DNA from: Tricholoma matsutake
Taxonomy: Eukaryota; Basidiomycota; Agaricomycetes; Agaricales; Tricholomataceae
Reading direction: 5' to 3'
Assembly: GCA_026075535.2 (NCBI GenBank)
Contig: AP026541.1
Coordinates: 11,656,001 to 11,720,000, forward strand
Length of the DNA stretch: 64,000 nucleotides
A program made the translations under genes and the position numbers. This document shows positions 32,519 to 44,254 of the stretch, piece after piece. How positions within the stretch are numbered: position 1 is the stretch's first letter; every line of letters starts with the position of its first letter. The notes beneath the pieces were generated by a model. That model worked only from the letters and a program-made list of their open reading frames with translations, was not told the DNA's origin and ran no database searches.

Positions 32519-32935
32519 TCAAGTTCTCCAAAACCTGGATTCCTCATCGGTCTCTTCTACCTCATCTTCCAACTCAGTCTCATCAACTTCTTTCTGAGGT
32601 CCCACCTGCTCTTTACTTCCCATTTGCTTCTGAACAATCTTAATGGTTTCTGAAAGTCCTGGATAGAGTGGAGTTTTGGCCCAAGATCCAACTGCAACTT
32701 GAGCCTTGAAGGTCTGTGGGCTGGTGTTATGCTGAAGGTGATTGATCTCAAGCCTTCCAACTGTGAATGCACATTCAGCATCCACTAAAGAGTGTCTGAG
32801 TAGAAGCAAAAATGAGAATTATTACACTTACCTGGTGCTGAGCAAAAATCAAGCCCCATCTTTGCTAACTGAGGTCGCTGCTCAATGGCTTGATGCCAGT
32901 ACTTCATGATTCCTCCAACCTCCTTGATAGTAGGT
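32519..32935 (-). pseudogene. hAT transposase C-terminal exons (relic)
   Basis: MKYWHQAIEQRPQLAKMGLD, an intron, then SLVDAECAFTVGRLEINHL and an acidic tail ending ESRFWRT. It is homologous to 9639-10000 but keeps the original C-terminal tail that the 6340-14482 copy has lost. The N-terminal and catalytic parts are absent. Confidence 0.8.
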
Positions 32936-33224
32936 CACATGACAGTCATTTTCAAACTCGGCATGAAAAGCAGGTCAGAATGGTGTATAACAACACTTTT
33001 CAAAAGTTTCCCTTCAACATACTCTAATATGACACTAAATATCCTGCCAGGATATCTTGATGATTCCATATTTCACACACCAATTGGATTTGATCATTCA
33101 ATAAAAGGGTGAGAATGACAAAAATACAAGAGGTATATCTTGATGATGCCTTTACTTGATCATTCAAAGAGAGTGCAAGAATGTCAAGATTAAGCATGTG
33201 AAACTCAGATTAAAAAATCTGGTC

Positions 33225-34160
33225 AAAATTGTATGTACCATCACTATGTTTTATACACAGTGTGTCACATGACTATGCAAGAGTGATTTTCAAACTCAGC
33301 TGAAAATTGCAGTCAGAATGGTATATAACATCACTATGTTCTATATATGGTAGGTCACATGACTACACAAGGGTGATTTTCAAACTTGGCTGAAAATTGC
33401 AGTCAGAATGGTACAGAAAGTCTGGGTATTGGAAATTCCCACAAGTCCAGTCCATCCAGTCCTGTCCCATGAGTGCACCCACTATCAAATTGTGTATTTG
33501 AGTACCTGCTACATATTATTTATCTTCCCAAAATATTTTAAGCTATCTATGCACATTGGAAAGGCTCATAATCTGCCTATTATATTGGTTTTGTTTGTCA
33601 CATGACTTTAAGCAGTCTGAGGCACTGTGCCTCCTTCCTGCTATCAGTTCACTATAATTGATGACTGAGATCTGACCTGTGTTACTACATCCAAATGTAC
33701 CTTCAAAATGCCTGTGAGAAGAGTAGAACATCCTTACTTACACACACCAGTCACAGTTGTGACCCATGTCACAATACATAATCAACCCATTTCTTGACAA
33801 TTTACCAACATATATTGGGCTTGTATTAGGGCAATTTGCATAGAACATACATATTATATCATCTTTGATTATTGTTTGACCCTTTGGTTGAGTAACACCA
33901 AGGGGACTGAACTGGACTGGACTGGATGGACTGGATGGACTGGACTTGTGGGAATTTCCAATACCCAGATGTCCTTGAATGGTATATAACATCACTATGT
34001 TCCATATATGGTAGGTCACATGATCAGACAGATATCATTTTCAAACTCAGCATAAAAATCCAGTCAGAATGGTATATAACATCACTATGTTCTATATATA
34101 GGTCACATCATACAGATGTCATTTTCAAACTCAGCACAAAAATCTGGTTATAACATCACT
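33225..34160. repeat. about 95-bp tandem repeat, split by a MITE
   Basis: Units contain GTCAGAATGGTATATAACAT, CACTATGTTC, ATATGGTAGGTCACATGA and CATTTTCAAACT. Two to three units lie at 33225-33413 and two more at 33985-34160, after the 563-bp MITE. The same unit recurs at 48290-48590. Confidence 0.75.
33414..33976. mobile_element. 563-bp MITE with 8-bp TSD (hAT-like)
   Basis: Terminal inverted repeats of about 40 bp include CTGGGTATTGGAAATTCCCA and ACAAGTCCAGTCC. The TSD GAATGGTA lies at 33406-33413 and 33977-33984, inside one unit of the tandem repeat, so the target is reconstructable. No coding frame. A related right end occurs at 9685-9711. Confidence 0.85.
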
Positions 34161-34189
34161 ATGTGAGGGACTGTGAACTAAATTTAATC

Positions 34190-34442
34190 ACTAAGTCACC
34201 TGCAAGCTAGGACTTTACTTGGACTCTGCTCAGATTTTGATCCGACTTTTGTCTTTACAACTCTGAAAAACTTTTTACTAGGACTCTGGGCAGAGTCCAA
34301 GGACTGTCCGCAGACTCCATGCAGACAGCTAGGACTCTGCTCAGACACTAGTAGGATTCTGCTCGGAGTCCGCAGACAGCTAGGAGTCTGTGCAGGGTCT
34401 GTGCGGATTATGTGGGGGACAGTAAAGTACTGTCATTCCTTA
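34190..34442 (+). repeat. GTCC-box tail without tRNA-like head
   Basis: Repeated GGACTCTGC/AGTCC boxes end in GTGGGGGACAGTAAAGTACT, the right-end type of the composite family. No A/B boxes precede it. Confidence 0.65.
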
Positions 34443-34785
34443 CCAAGACTATACTTGTGCTAGAGGGCCATTGCATTGCATGGCAATTCTGAGTTCTGTA
34501 GGGGGCTGGGGGCTTTACCCACTTAGAGCATACACAGCCACTATTGCAGTGGCCAGCTGGCTTTGGCTTGATTTTTGTAGAATCAGAGCCCCACTTCTGG
34601 CCATTCCATTTCGATCGATGTTCATGAGCAAAAAAGGGGAGGGAGGTTACTAAAGGAGCCCGGCAAGATCCAAAATAGATGAGAATCAAAATAGGCCACT
34701 TCGGCAATTACTGCAATAATAGATCTGATGAGACATCCAGCCAGCTCAATTGACAATACCTCATCTCAATAAATTGAGAACTTGG
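34443..34785. other. unassigned interior of hAT derivative
   Basis: No gene or known repeat recognised. Confidence 0.4.
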
Positions 34786-34891
34786 AATTACTCATTTATT
34801 AGTAACCATCCATTCATCCATGGATATCACCCATGCAATATTCATATCCATGGATGGTCACCCAGATGATGGCCATCCATGGTAGTCCCTA

Positions 34892-35420
34892 CTCTACCTG
34901 CTGTCAGCTACCAGATGATACAACAATTACCATCTCACACACCCAGGTGGAGGCACTCCCCAACTTTGCAATGACAGATTATGCCTCACAAGGGAAGACA
35001 AGATGCAACAACATTGTAGACTTGACCTATAGCAGATCACACCAGGGATACTACACTGCTTTGTCAAGGAGTGCCAGCACTGCCAGGATGTTGATTTTGT
35101 CAAGCTTCCATCCATCCAAGATTATGGGGGGGCATCTGGTGCATTGTGACAAGAGTTCTGGGAGCTAGAGCTGTTAGACAACATAATGGCCCTGAGATTT
35201 ATGGGCAAACTTCCAAGGAGTGTTGCAATGGCAGATTCTAGAAGTCCCATTGTGTTGTTTCAAGAGCACAAAGGTATGAGTTATATGCCTTCTACCATGC
35301 ACAAAGCAGTAAGGTCACAAGGCAGAGTAAGACTGGCCCATTCCTGGAGTGGGATGACTTAGATGCAGAATTGAAGATAGTCAAAAGGAAAGCTAACAAA
35401 CGAACAGCAAAAGCCAAAAA
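34892..35420 (+). pseudogene. Helitron helicase, C-terminal part (after hAT)
   Basis: It continues CCQLPDDTTITISHTQVEAL and LPNFAMTDYASQGKTR, then LTYSRSHQGYYTALSRSAST, the last helicase motifs of Helitron Pif1-like proteins. About 70 poorly preserved codons with ELELLDNIMALRFMGKLP and SYMPSTMHKAV follow. Joining to 31786 through the duplicated CTCTACCT keeps the frame, so the hAT insertion alone split it. The canonical Helitron 3' hairpin with CTRR end was not identified. Confidence 0.8.
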
Positions 35421-35477
35421 ACAAGGTGAGAGACTAGCAGGTGACCACCAAACTCCAAAACATCAGCTCACAATTCA

Positions 35478-35812
35478 AGGTCTTTGTCCTCCCCCATGTA
35501 TTCCTGGAGGCACCAGGACTCTACCAGGACTCTACCAGGACTCTACCAGGATTCCACCGGGACTCCACTGGGATTTAACCAGGAGTCCTTACTATTAAAA
35601 AGGAAACCTTTGAGGATTGAACCCAGGACCCCAGGGTTAAATTAAACAGGTGCAATATACCATTATACCATAGTGTCCTTCTAAAATGCCACATAAGTTG
35701 ATCTAAGTACCATGACAAGTGGCTGTGTATGACAAAGCACACAGCCATGTCTGCCAGCTCATCAACCAACCACCACCACTCTCAACGATGCCACAGCCAT
35801 GGCCTCCCTCCC
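35478..35812 (-). repeat. Left part of a composite tRNA-like element (hosts the LTR nest)
   Basis: It starts AGGTCTTTGTCCTCCCCC, then CTCTACCAGGA boxes. A minus-strand tRNA-like head follows with a B box at 35614-35622 and an A box at 35660-35670 (TGGTATAATGG on minus). Then comes the conserved core start (TGTGTATGACAAAGCACACA, CCAGCTCATCAACC). The core resumes at 44255 after the LTR element. Confidence 0.75.
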
Positions 35813-35997
35813 TGTAGTGAGTTGGGGGAGGTGTAGCTTAGCTCAATGATCCACAATGACACGACTAACATATATTATGGGGGGTTGACAGTTTAAGCTT
35901 ACATACTAGTTAGTAATCTGCTGGTTTTATAGAAACCAGCAGCATTGTAATCTAATATGTACAAATAGTCCAGCCTGGGGGGGCCAGGATCACTACA
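35813..35997 (-). repeat. LTR (left) of LARD-like element
   Basis: TG...CA ends with an inverted TGTAGTGA/TCACTACA. It contains a CTGCTGGTTTTATAGAAACC hairpin. Confidence 0.85.
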
Positions 35998-36003
35998 CTC
36001 TCC

Positions 36004-36443
36004 TGTAATGAATGTAGAACTAAGCCATACTAATAATAGAGCTCAGTGTTTGTATGTGCGAGCGGTAGCCAAACGACTAGAGTATATTTACCTAATAATA
36101 GAGCTAGAAGTACAACGGTGAGTATGAAAAGATAAGCATAGTAAATGATGATCTCACCTCAGTGTTTGTATGTGCGAGCGGTAGCCAAACAACTGAGGGG
36201 AGATGAGTCCATGCAGTAGTACTTGTAGCAAATAGTAAAGTAAGCTAAACTACAATGAGAGAACAAAAGGTCTCGATGAGAGCAATAGCAATGTAGTAAT
36301 ATGAAAGGACTTTACAAGTAATACAAACATACCATGGAGTCAGCATAGTGGCGCATAGCTGCTCAATAAGATCCGGAAAAGTAGGTAAAAATGCAGGTAG
36401 GTGGGGTTACCCATTCAGGCAAGTCACACTTGATATTCCAACA
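36004..36443 (-). repeat. copia 3' LTR
   Basis: 440 bp, about 95% like 40818-41263 by eye. It contains a GGTAGCCAAAC repeat pair. Confidence 0.9.
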
Positions 36444-36450
36444 CTCCCCC

Positions 36451-39400
36451 TCAAGCTGTCGATAGCCCGAACTCGGAAGCAAAATGTTTGACCTTCGCAG
36501 ATGGAAGAGCCTTCGTGAGCGTGTCCACGATCATGTCATCAGTAGGACAATAAATGAGCCAAATAGAACCTTGTTCAATAATCCAGCAGATGAAATGGAA
36601 TTGGATGTCGATGTGTTTGGTACGGGCGTGATACTGGTGATCCTTTGAGAGCGCGATGGCAGACTGATTGTTGGAGAAAAGTGTGGTGGGAGATAGGGTG
36701 GTGCCGAAAAGTTGTTCGATGAGTGAACGAAGCCAGAGTGCTTCCTTTGCGGCATGAGTCACCACCACATATTTGCTCTCGGTTGTTGACAACGCGATGA
36801 TTTCCTGACGTTTAGCGCTCCAAGAAACAGCTCCTCCATGAACAATAAATGCATACCCAGAAATAGTGTGTCTATCCTCGGCCATACTCCCATCAGCATC
36901 AGCATATCCAGACAAATCAATCTTTGCATGCCCAAACGATAACCAAAGATCTTTTGTACCCTTCAAGTACTGAAAAATTCGCTTGATGGCGTCCCAATGA
37001 ATAAGTCCAGGTTTTGTGGAAAAATGCAAGACGGTCTGAACAGCAAATGAAATATCCAGGCACGTTCCGAGTGATGTGTACATCAACAAGCCAACGGCCT
37101 CGTGATACGGCACATCGCGTATTTGAGCAAATTCGGTGGTGGTAGCAGGCGACTGGGATGTCGAGAGATGGATGGAAGTTTCCATAGGAATGGAAATGGG
37201 CTTGAGATCCTGGAGGTTGTAACGATGGAGGATGGAGTCAATATACGAATGTTGGGAGAGGTGAATGGTACGTTTCTCCCGATCACATCTGATCTCAATT
37301 CCTAACAACCAGTGAAGCTCTCCTAGATCAGTTATCTCGACATGCTTGGCGATTTCCTTTTTGAAATGTTCGATCAACATGATCGCAGTTGCTGCGATAG
37401 TGCAGTCATCAACATGTACAAGGACAATTATTACCATTCGCCCTTCTCGCCGAAAGAACACAGCCTGGTCCACGTCACAACACGAGAACCCAAGGTGTCA
37501 AACCATAATCTCTACTAGCCATTGATACCAGCGCCTTCCTGATTGCTTCAAGCCATACAAGGTCTTTTGAAGATGGCAAACTTTGCCAGTAGAGTTGGGA
37601 GCATGGTAGCCAGGAGGTTGTTGCATGAAGATATTCTCTTGTTTGGTGAGTTCTCCATTGAGATATGCCCCTTTGATGTTGATCTGATGGAGTTCCATGT
37701 CCTCAGCAGCAGCCATAGCCAGAACGGCTCAAATCGATGCAAGCTTGGCAACAGGAGCAAAAGTGTCAAAGTAGTCAACACCGGGCACTTGCGAGAATCC
37801 CTGGGCACAAGACGTGCCTTGTAGTGGATGACGTTCCCAGCGGCATCTTTCTTCGTGTGGTAAACCCATTTTGAGCCTACAATGTTGGCTCCAGCGGGTG
37901 GATTGGTAAGTTCCCAGGTACCAGTTTCTTGTAAAAGTGCTAACTCCTCGTGGATAGCCTTCTCCCAAAGTGGCCAATCAGGACGACGCTTTGCCTCCAC
38001 CAACGATCTCAGCTCCAAAGCCTCAACTTCACTAATTTCAGCAGCCATCACATGCTCTTCCTCAAAATCAGCCAGCATCATCCAGTTAGCCAATCCCTCC
38101 CCCTCAAGCACCGGATTTGGGGCTTCTTCAACAATGGGAGGCAGCTGTATTCCTGCAGAAACAGTAGGGTTGGATGGGTGAGCAGATGTGGTACCATGGC
38201 CTTCAATAAGGTCTCAAATGCACTGACTCGGTTTTCTGATGCGTTTTGTGGGGATGGGCTCTTCTTCGTGAAGTTCCTGGTGGTTAGATGGGCTTGGGCT
38301 CAGGGCACAGGAAATGGTGGGAGAAGAGACAGCTTGTGATGCAGTGGGTTGAGTTGAAGTGGGATTTGTGGGTGACGAAGATTCAGGTAAGTCAGTTGTC
38401 GTTTCGATGAACTCCCAATCCTCCCCCTCGAGACGATCAACTAATGCACATGTTTTGTCATGATAGACTTTGCGCTCTGTCGATACGGTCCTCTTATCCA
38501 ACCAGTAAACTCTAAATCCTTTGCTCTGCTCATCAACACCCAGCCAATGACCCTCTCTTACCCGTCCACCCAGTTTATTTCCACCCTCAACACGTACCCA
38601 CACCTTTTCACCCCAAAGGGTCTTCGGGAGTCCACTTGCATGCAGTAATCCATGGATCCGCTCGACAATGGTGCGGTTACGACGTTCTGCAACACCGTTA
38701 TGCTGGGGAGTGTCATGCACAGTAAGTTTCTGTGCTGTACCCTTCGACTTCAAGTAGACAGTGAATTCCTTGCCTAAGTACTCCCCGCCACGATCCGAGT
38801 GTAGGATCTTCACATGAGCATCTAAGTGGGTGTCGGCCCATGCCTCGTACTCCTTATAGGATGTGAAGATGTTGCTCTTGTTCCGCAAAAGGTACAAGTG
38901 TGTTAGATGAGTCTTGTCGTCTGTAAACGTAATGTAATAATGTTTTCCTGCTTTCGTCGCAACTGGGGCAGGTCCCCACAAGTCACTGTGGACCTCTCCA
39001 CCAATCTCTGTGGCACGCTCGCCCTCTCAAGCCTTTGCGACAGGTTTACACATAGCCTTTGCATACACGCAAGACTCACAAAAGTGTGGTTCACCAGATG
39101 GCGTGGTTTCCAGTCTCACGCCAGTCACAAAACCCTTGTCGATGAGCTTTTGTGCTACTTCAGTAGAAATATGCCCCATTCGATGATGGAACTGGTTCAG
39201 GGTAAGGACTTCCATTGCGACGTTGGCCATTTCAGGCTCATGTGCAACTTGATACAAGCCACGACCTGTCTTTGGGATTGCACCAATGCACTCCCCTTCT
39301 GGCCCTTGGATCATACACTTGCCATTACCAAATGTCACCAAAAATCCATTCTCATCGAGACGGCCAATGGATACCAGGGTGTAGCCGACTTCAGGTGAAT

Positions 39401-40766
39401 ACATCACCTCAGTAAGTCTCAGTTGGGAGATATCAATGCCATTAGGTACGTCGACTGTCATCTCACCCATTCCGACTGCAGTAAAATCAAGTTTGTTGGC
39501 AGCCCAGAAAGATTTCGGGGAAATCTCGATGAAGTTGTCAACAACATTGCGATATGGGATAATGTGCCTCGTGAACCTGGAATCATAGACTTCAACATGA
39601 GGTGAGCTTTCAGCCTTGTTGCTAGACTCAACGTGAGCTGCAACCTCATCCAGATCAACGGCAACCAAGTTTAGGTCAATACTGACAAACGAGCCACACT
39701 TGCTTCCGTCAGTCCCAAATAAGTCCTCGGTATCCACATCACTGTCCAAATTGTCGCCAATCTCAGAAAACCAGTCCCCATCGCTATCCCCTTCAAGCTC
39801 AAGATCCAAATCAGAGTCAGAATCAGAAATGGATTGAAGCTCAGGCATGTCAGAATCAGAATCCCACAGTTCAGCAAAAAATGCTGTCTCGTCTTTGGAA
39901 TCAGATTCAATAGCGGTGTTCACAGAGCCGCCCTTCTTTGGTGAGTCATCTTTCTTTTCTCTCACAGGCTTAGGGCACTTGTCCTTGAAATGACCCTTCT
40001 CTCCACAATTCCAGCAAACACCACATGGCTTGCACTCAAAGCGCTTGCCTTTCTCACTTGATGACGCAGACATAGCTTTGTCCTTGTCATCTCCCTTTGA
40101 AGACTTTGTACCTGAGTGCCGAGAATGTGCAGCCACGTTGCACTCAAATTCCTCCAAAATCAAAGCAATGAGCTCATCCAGATCAATGGTCTTTGTGGAA
40201 CTGTACAGCCTTGCGCCAGCAAGTAGATTCGATGCAAAGTTGGAGAGATGTTGGGGAAGGGAAGTGATGATGGTGGAATGGTAATCCTTGTCCTCGATCA
40301 CAACACCATATGTCGCTAACTCTTCTTTCTTCACATGCAGCCCATCCAAAAAATCTTGGATGTTGCCCTTGTCAGGGCACTTCGACTCCATGAAATGAGA
40401 ATGAAGGTCAGCCTGTGCAAAGGAGCCCTTCAACGTGTACTCATTCAAGATCAGATCCCATCGATCCTTCAACAACGGTTTGCTGTGGACGCGGATCAAA
40501 ATAGAGTCGGGGATTCGGTGAGTAAGTAGAGCTTTAGCGGAAAGATCATCCTTGTTCCACTGAGCGAGAGCGGTTTCTTCGTCTGCGGTTGCTGGCGAGC
40601 TCACTGTAGGCATGGCAATGGAACCATCAAAATGGCCCCACAAGCCTTTTGCTCTGATGGCATCCTCGAAGCGCATGGAAAATGCAGTCCAATTTAAGCC
40701 AGTCGCAAGAAGCTTCGGAACTGAAGAAGGAAGAATGTCGGTGGTGGTGAGAGCAGTGGTAGACAT
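36451..40766 (-). pseudogene. copia Gag-Pol polyprotein
   Basis: The start Met at 40766 (MSTTALTTTDILPSSVPKLL) is 51 bp inside the 5' LTR. Order: Gag; zinc knuckle CWNCGEKGHFKDKC (about 39990-40030); an acidic linker; a protease region; the GAG-pre-integrase part (NQFHHRMGHIS, FCESCVYAK); integrase DDE core (FTDDKTHLTHLY, HSDRGGEYLGKE, HNGVAERRNRTIVE); RT (WPLWEKAIHEELALLQETGT, QINIKGAYLNGEL, VHVDDCTIA as the catalytic DD); RNase H (SGYADADGSMAEDRHTISGY, ALSTTESKYV, KHIDIQFHFI). In-frame TGA codons lie at 39027-39029, 38214-38216, 37727-37729 and 37498-37500. A one-base loss near 37805 shifts the frame. All other parts are open. Confidence 0.95.
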
Positions 40767-40817
40767 GGGAATGGAAGGTCATGAGAGGTACTAGAAAAAG
40801 TGCAGGGCCCAATAACC

Positions 40818-41263
40818 TGTAACAAACATAGAACTAAGCCATACTAATAATAGAGCTCAGTGTTTGTATGCGTGAGCCATAGCCAAACAACTAGAGTATA
40901 TTCACCTAATAATAGAGCTAGAAGTACAACGGTGAGTACGAAAAGATAAGCATAGTAAATAGTGATCTCACCTCAGTGTTTGTACGCACGAGTGGTAGCC
41001 AAACGACTGAGGGGAGACGAGTCCACACAGCAGTACTTGTAGCAAATAGTAAAGTAAGCTAAACTACAATGAGAGAACAAAAGGAAAGGCTCTCGATGAG
41101 AGCAATAGCAATGTAGTAATATGAAAGGACTTTACAAGTAATACAAACATACCATGGAGTCAGCATAGTGGTGCATAGCTGCGCAATAAGATCCGGAAAA
41201 GTAGGTAAAAATGCAGGTAGGCAGGGTTACCCATTTGGGCGAGTCACGGTTGATATTCCAACA
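40818..41263 (-). repeat. copia 5' LTR
   Basis: 446 bp. Its outer edge TGTTGGAATATCAA faces the TSD TCTCC at 41264-41268. Confidence 0.9.
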
Positions 41264-41268
41264 TCTCC

Positions 41269-43189
41269 CCCTTTAGCTTCATCCCTGGGTGAAGCTAACA
41301 AAAGGGAAGAAGAGCTCGAGCATCGATGCACAAGAAGATTGGAATTGAGACTGAGTAACTCTCTGGAAACTCAGGAAAGGATAACCACCTGGCCCAGCCA
41401 GTGGTAATCACATGAAACTTGAAAGGGAAAGGCTGAGTAACCTCCAAGGAACTCAGCAAGGGAAAAAATGAAAGGATGAAACAAAGTAACACTCGGGGAA
41501 CTTTGTTGGGAACATCCCACTTGACCCTGCAAGTGGTCAGGACCCCAGCAGTTCTGTGGCAAACGCGTGAACGTGTTTGATTGTTGTAGTGTGACATGTG
41601 ACTTTTGTGACTCATCCAAACTTGATGCACAATCATCAAGTTGCTCTCACACCACACTGGTGAATGACGTGTACATTGTTCACCTTGGTTCCTCAGGGGG
41701 TGGTGCTCCCCGAGTCTCTTGCCAACTCTGTCTGTCCCCCTGTGGAGGTCAGAAGCCCATGGAGCCACACTAGATAAGTACAAACCTTCACCTCAGTCTG
41801 TATGAGGTTCTAACATAGTTCTTGACTTTGTTTTAGGTATAATGTTCGGAGTTGAACATTTCTCATGCACGGCATGACATGGATGCTGTCTCAACACCTC
41901 AAGAATGTGATGCTGTGTTTCTCGAGGGAAATGTGGGAAGTTTGAGGATACGGCCACTTGGGAACTGTAGGGATGTTCGTTACGCACCACAGGGTGCATA
42001 TGGGGTTGAATCACAGGTAAGACTCTTACCTGTATATCTTACCTGTATATTTGAGGACAGTGCCAAAGGCACTGTCCATGGTTTACTGATGTTGAGTTGG
42101 CAGAACAACAGATTTCACTGCTGTGGCACAACACCATGTTGTCAAGACAATGACAAGGCAATTCCTTGCAGAATCGCGGGTGGATCAATGTTACGGCCAT
42201 TTTGGGGCTGTAGGAGGATTCATAATCCATGTGGGGACGCGTTGGGTCTTGGGTATAGGTGTGTTCATCACCTGTATAGTTGGGGGCAGTGCTGGGTGCA
42301 CTGCCCAATGTTCACTGATTTTTTCACTTACAGAACAATGTCTACTGTTGTTCAGTCCCACCTCGATGCCGTCAAGACGATGAATACATGATTCCAGGAG
42401 GAATCATTGGTGGGATGACGATACAGCCAATTGGGGGCCATAGTGAGGTTCAATATGTGTTCCTGAATGCATAGGTTGCTGGGAATAAGGAGAGTCCCTT
42501 GTGGGAACTGCGGGAGGTGGCACCATGTGTGCCACCCATTGTTCATTGATGAATTTCTTCACAGAACAACATACTTTGTCTCTGTCACACAACACCACGT
42601 CATCAAGATGAGGGTATGTCAACTCCTCACCATTTTGACAAGGTCCAGCACTACCGAGATGACAGCAACACATGTGGTTGGACAACACAACCCATTGAGG
42701 GGCATTGGCAGCATGGTAGTGCATTTTTGAATGTGTTTGGTCTTGGAAACAAGGTGAGTACCTTGTTTGAATCAAGGAGGGTGGTGCTAGAGGCGCCACC
42801 CATCGTTCACTGACGTTTTCCATTCCAGAACAACATGTATCATTATTTGGCCAAGGGTTGAGCCCATCAAGACAATGATGACACAATTCCATGGCAAATC
42901 GTGGATGCATTGACGATATGGCCCCTTGGGGTCCATAAATGGTTTTGTTATGAGGATTCATGGGGAGTTGTGGGTGGGCAGAATCTGCAGCCATCTGGAG
43001 GTTGTAGGAAGGTTTGACACATGTTTTTGAATGCGTAGGTGGTTGGCAATGAGGTGAGGATCTCATTGAGGCTGTAGGGGGTGGTGCCATGGGCACCATT
43101 TGTTGTTTACTGACATTTTCATTCATAGAACAATGTACATTGTTGTTCTTTAGGTCTGGTACTCGATGCAACCACATTGAGTTCATCTC
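41269..43189 (-). other. LARD interior, non-coding, loosely repeated
   Basis: Segments of about 240 bp recur loosely, each with a CCATTGTTCACTGATG-like core, AGAACAACAT and a TGGGGGC..TAGG stretch (about 41880, 42070, 42300, 42540, 42810, 43100). No conserved frame persists across them, although one minus-strand frame (42404-43186) is open. I regard it as non-coding tandem-derived filler. Confidence 0.5.
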
Positions 43190-43760
43190 TGTGTCTCAGT
43201 TTTCCAAATACAGCTCCTTTTCCTTGATGACGAGCTCTAAGTCTTGGTCTTTCCTCACAATATCTTCCTTGTCCCTTCTGCCTTGTCCCACAGCATTGGC
43301 TGTGGATCTAGGGACCTCAACATGACATCCATCACCTAGATGCCGGGTACCATTTGGCAAATAACATTTACCATCATTGCTCAAAAGATCCTGAGCTCCG
43401 TAACGAGCCCAGGGTGGAGCCAATTTGCCAATGGCACATTTGACGTCATTTCCTTGTTCTACAATGAGGTTCTCTTCTCAGTTTTCCTTACAACTTTGAG
43501 GTAGCTGGGGGGCCTGCCCAGCAGGTTCACTGTATGCTCGTTTTTCAACAAGCAATGGGGACAGGCTGGCCATAGCCTCAGCTCGGGCTGCAACCTGTTT
43601 TGTAAAACAGTTTGCAAGGGCTCTCACCTCTCAATCAAGTTGTCGAGAGTCAAAGCTAGTCAATTTTCTGTAACAACTAGCTAACTCACTCATTGCTTGA
43701 ACAAACTCAGCAATGAGTTCCTCATCAGTACTAGGTAGAATACAAGGCTTGTAGGCATTC
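43190..43760 (-). pseudogene. Degenerate Gag-like frame in LARD-like element
   Basis: The minus-strand reading begins about 43740 with LPSTDEELIAEFVQAMSELA. It passes a TGA (after DSRQLD), then VAARAEAMASLSPLLVEKRA, a second TGA, and LAPPWARYGAQDLLSNDGKC followed by YLPNGTRHLGDGCHVEVP. It ends in a charged helical tail. Only its position in an LTR element and its helical, charged make-up suggest Gag; I do not recognise the family. Confidence 0.4.
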
Positions 43761-44064
43761 TAAGTAGATTTGGTAGTATTACTGACTGATACAAATTCTA
43801 TTTGTTCATGGCCTAGCACTGGGCAAGGTCGTGATATGGCCTGGTGCAGGGACACATTTTGCTCTTGTTTCAGGGGATTTGGGCATGATAGGCTCAAAGA
43901 GGGATTATCTGGTGCCCAGAGGGCGTCAGATCACTTCCATGCATTGCTGGGGTGGTGCCAGCATGGGGATTCAGAGTCGATGTTGATGGAATGATAATGA
44001 TCACAATAACAATCAGATTAAAGCATAGCAAGTAAAATATATGACTTTTTAATGTCAAAAAAAG
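43761..44064. other. LARD 5' untranslated/primer region
   Basis: No frame on the minus strand. It leads into the right LTR at 44065, with CTTTTTTTGACATT next to it on the minus strand as the presumed primer-binding side. Confidence 0.4.
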
Positions 44065-44249
44065 TGTAGTGAGTCGGGGGAAGTGTAGCTTAGCTCAACG
44101 ATCCACAATGACATGACTAACATATATTATGGGGGGTTGACAGTTTAAGCTTACATACTAGTTAGTAATCTGCTGGTTTTATAGAAACCAGCAGCATTGT
44201 AATCTAATATGTACAAATAGTCCAGCCTGGGGGGGCCAGGATCACTACA
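44065..44249 (-). repeat. LTR (right) of LARD-like element
   Basis: 185 bp, nearly identical to 35813-35997, followed by the TSD CTCCC. Confidence 0.85.
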
Positions 44250-44254
44250 CTCCC

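Larger units (their letters stand above)
31787..34891 (-). mobile_element. Non-autonomous hAT derivative, 3.1 kb
   Basis: Ends are TAGGGACTACCGTGGATGG and the inverse of TAGGGACTACCATGGATGG, with perfect 8-bp TSD CTCTACCT (31779-31786 and 34892-34899). The left 240 bp match 6340-6578 almost exactly, and the right 110 bp match 14370-14482. Only the last transposase exons survive (32519-32935). It carries further insertions: a hairpin MITE, a 563-bp MITE, tandem repeats and a GTCC tail. It interrupts the Helitron helicase. Mobilisation would need the transposase from 9639-12552. Confidence 0.9.
36004..41263 (-). mobile_element. Ty1/Copia retrotransposon, complete but mutated, 5.26 kb
   Basis: LTRs at 36004-36443 (3') and 40818-41263 (5') begin TGTTGGAATATCAA on the minus strand. 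The polypurine tract GAGGGGGAG abuts the 3' LTR. The primer site next to the 5' LTR reads GGTTATTGGGCCCTGCAC. The TSD TCTCC lies at 35999-36003 and 41264-41268. The internal region encodes Gag-protease-integrase-RT-RNase H in copia order. It is structurally complete with both LTRs and TSD, but pol carries several stops and one frameshift, so it is not self-sufficient. Confidence 0.95.
35813..44249 (-). mobile_element. LARD-like element with 185-bp LTRs, hosting a copia insertion
   Basis: Near-identical 185-bp direct repeats at 35813-35997 and 44065-44249 start TGTAGTGAGT and end ATCACTACA, with a CTCCC TSD at 35808-35812 and 44250-44254. After removing the copia element (36004-41263) about 3.2 kb remain. 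On the minus strand the polypurine stretch AAAGGGGGAGAG abuts the left LTR, which fixes the orientation. No reverse transcriptase is present; only a degenerate Gag-like frame (43190-43760). This fits a large non-autonomous LTR derivative. Confidence 0.85.
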
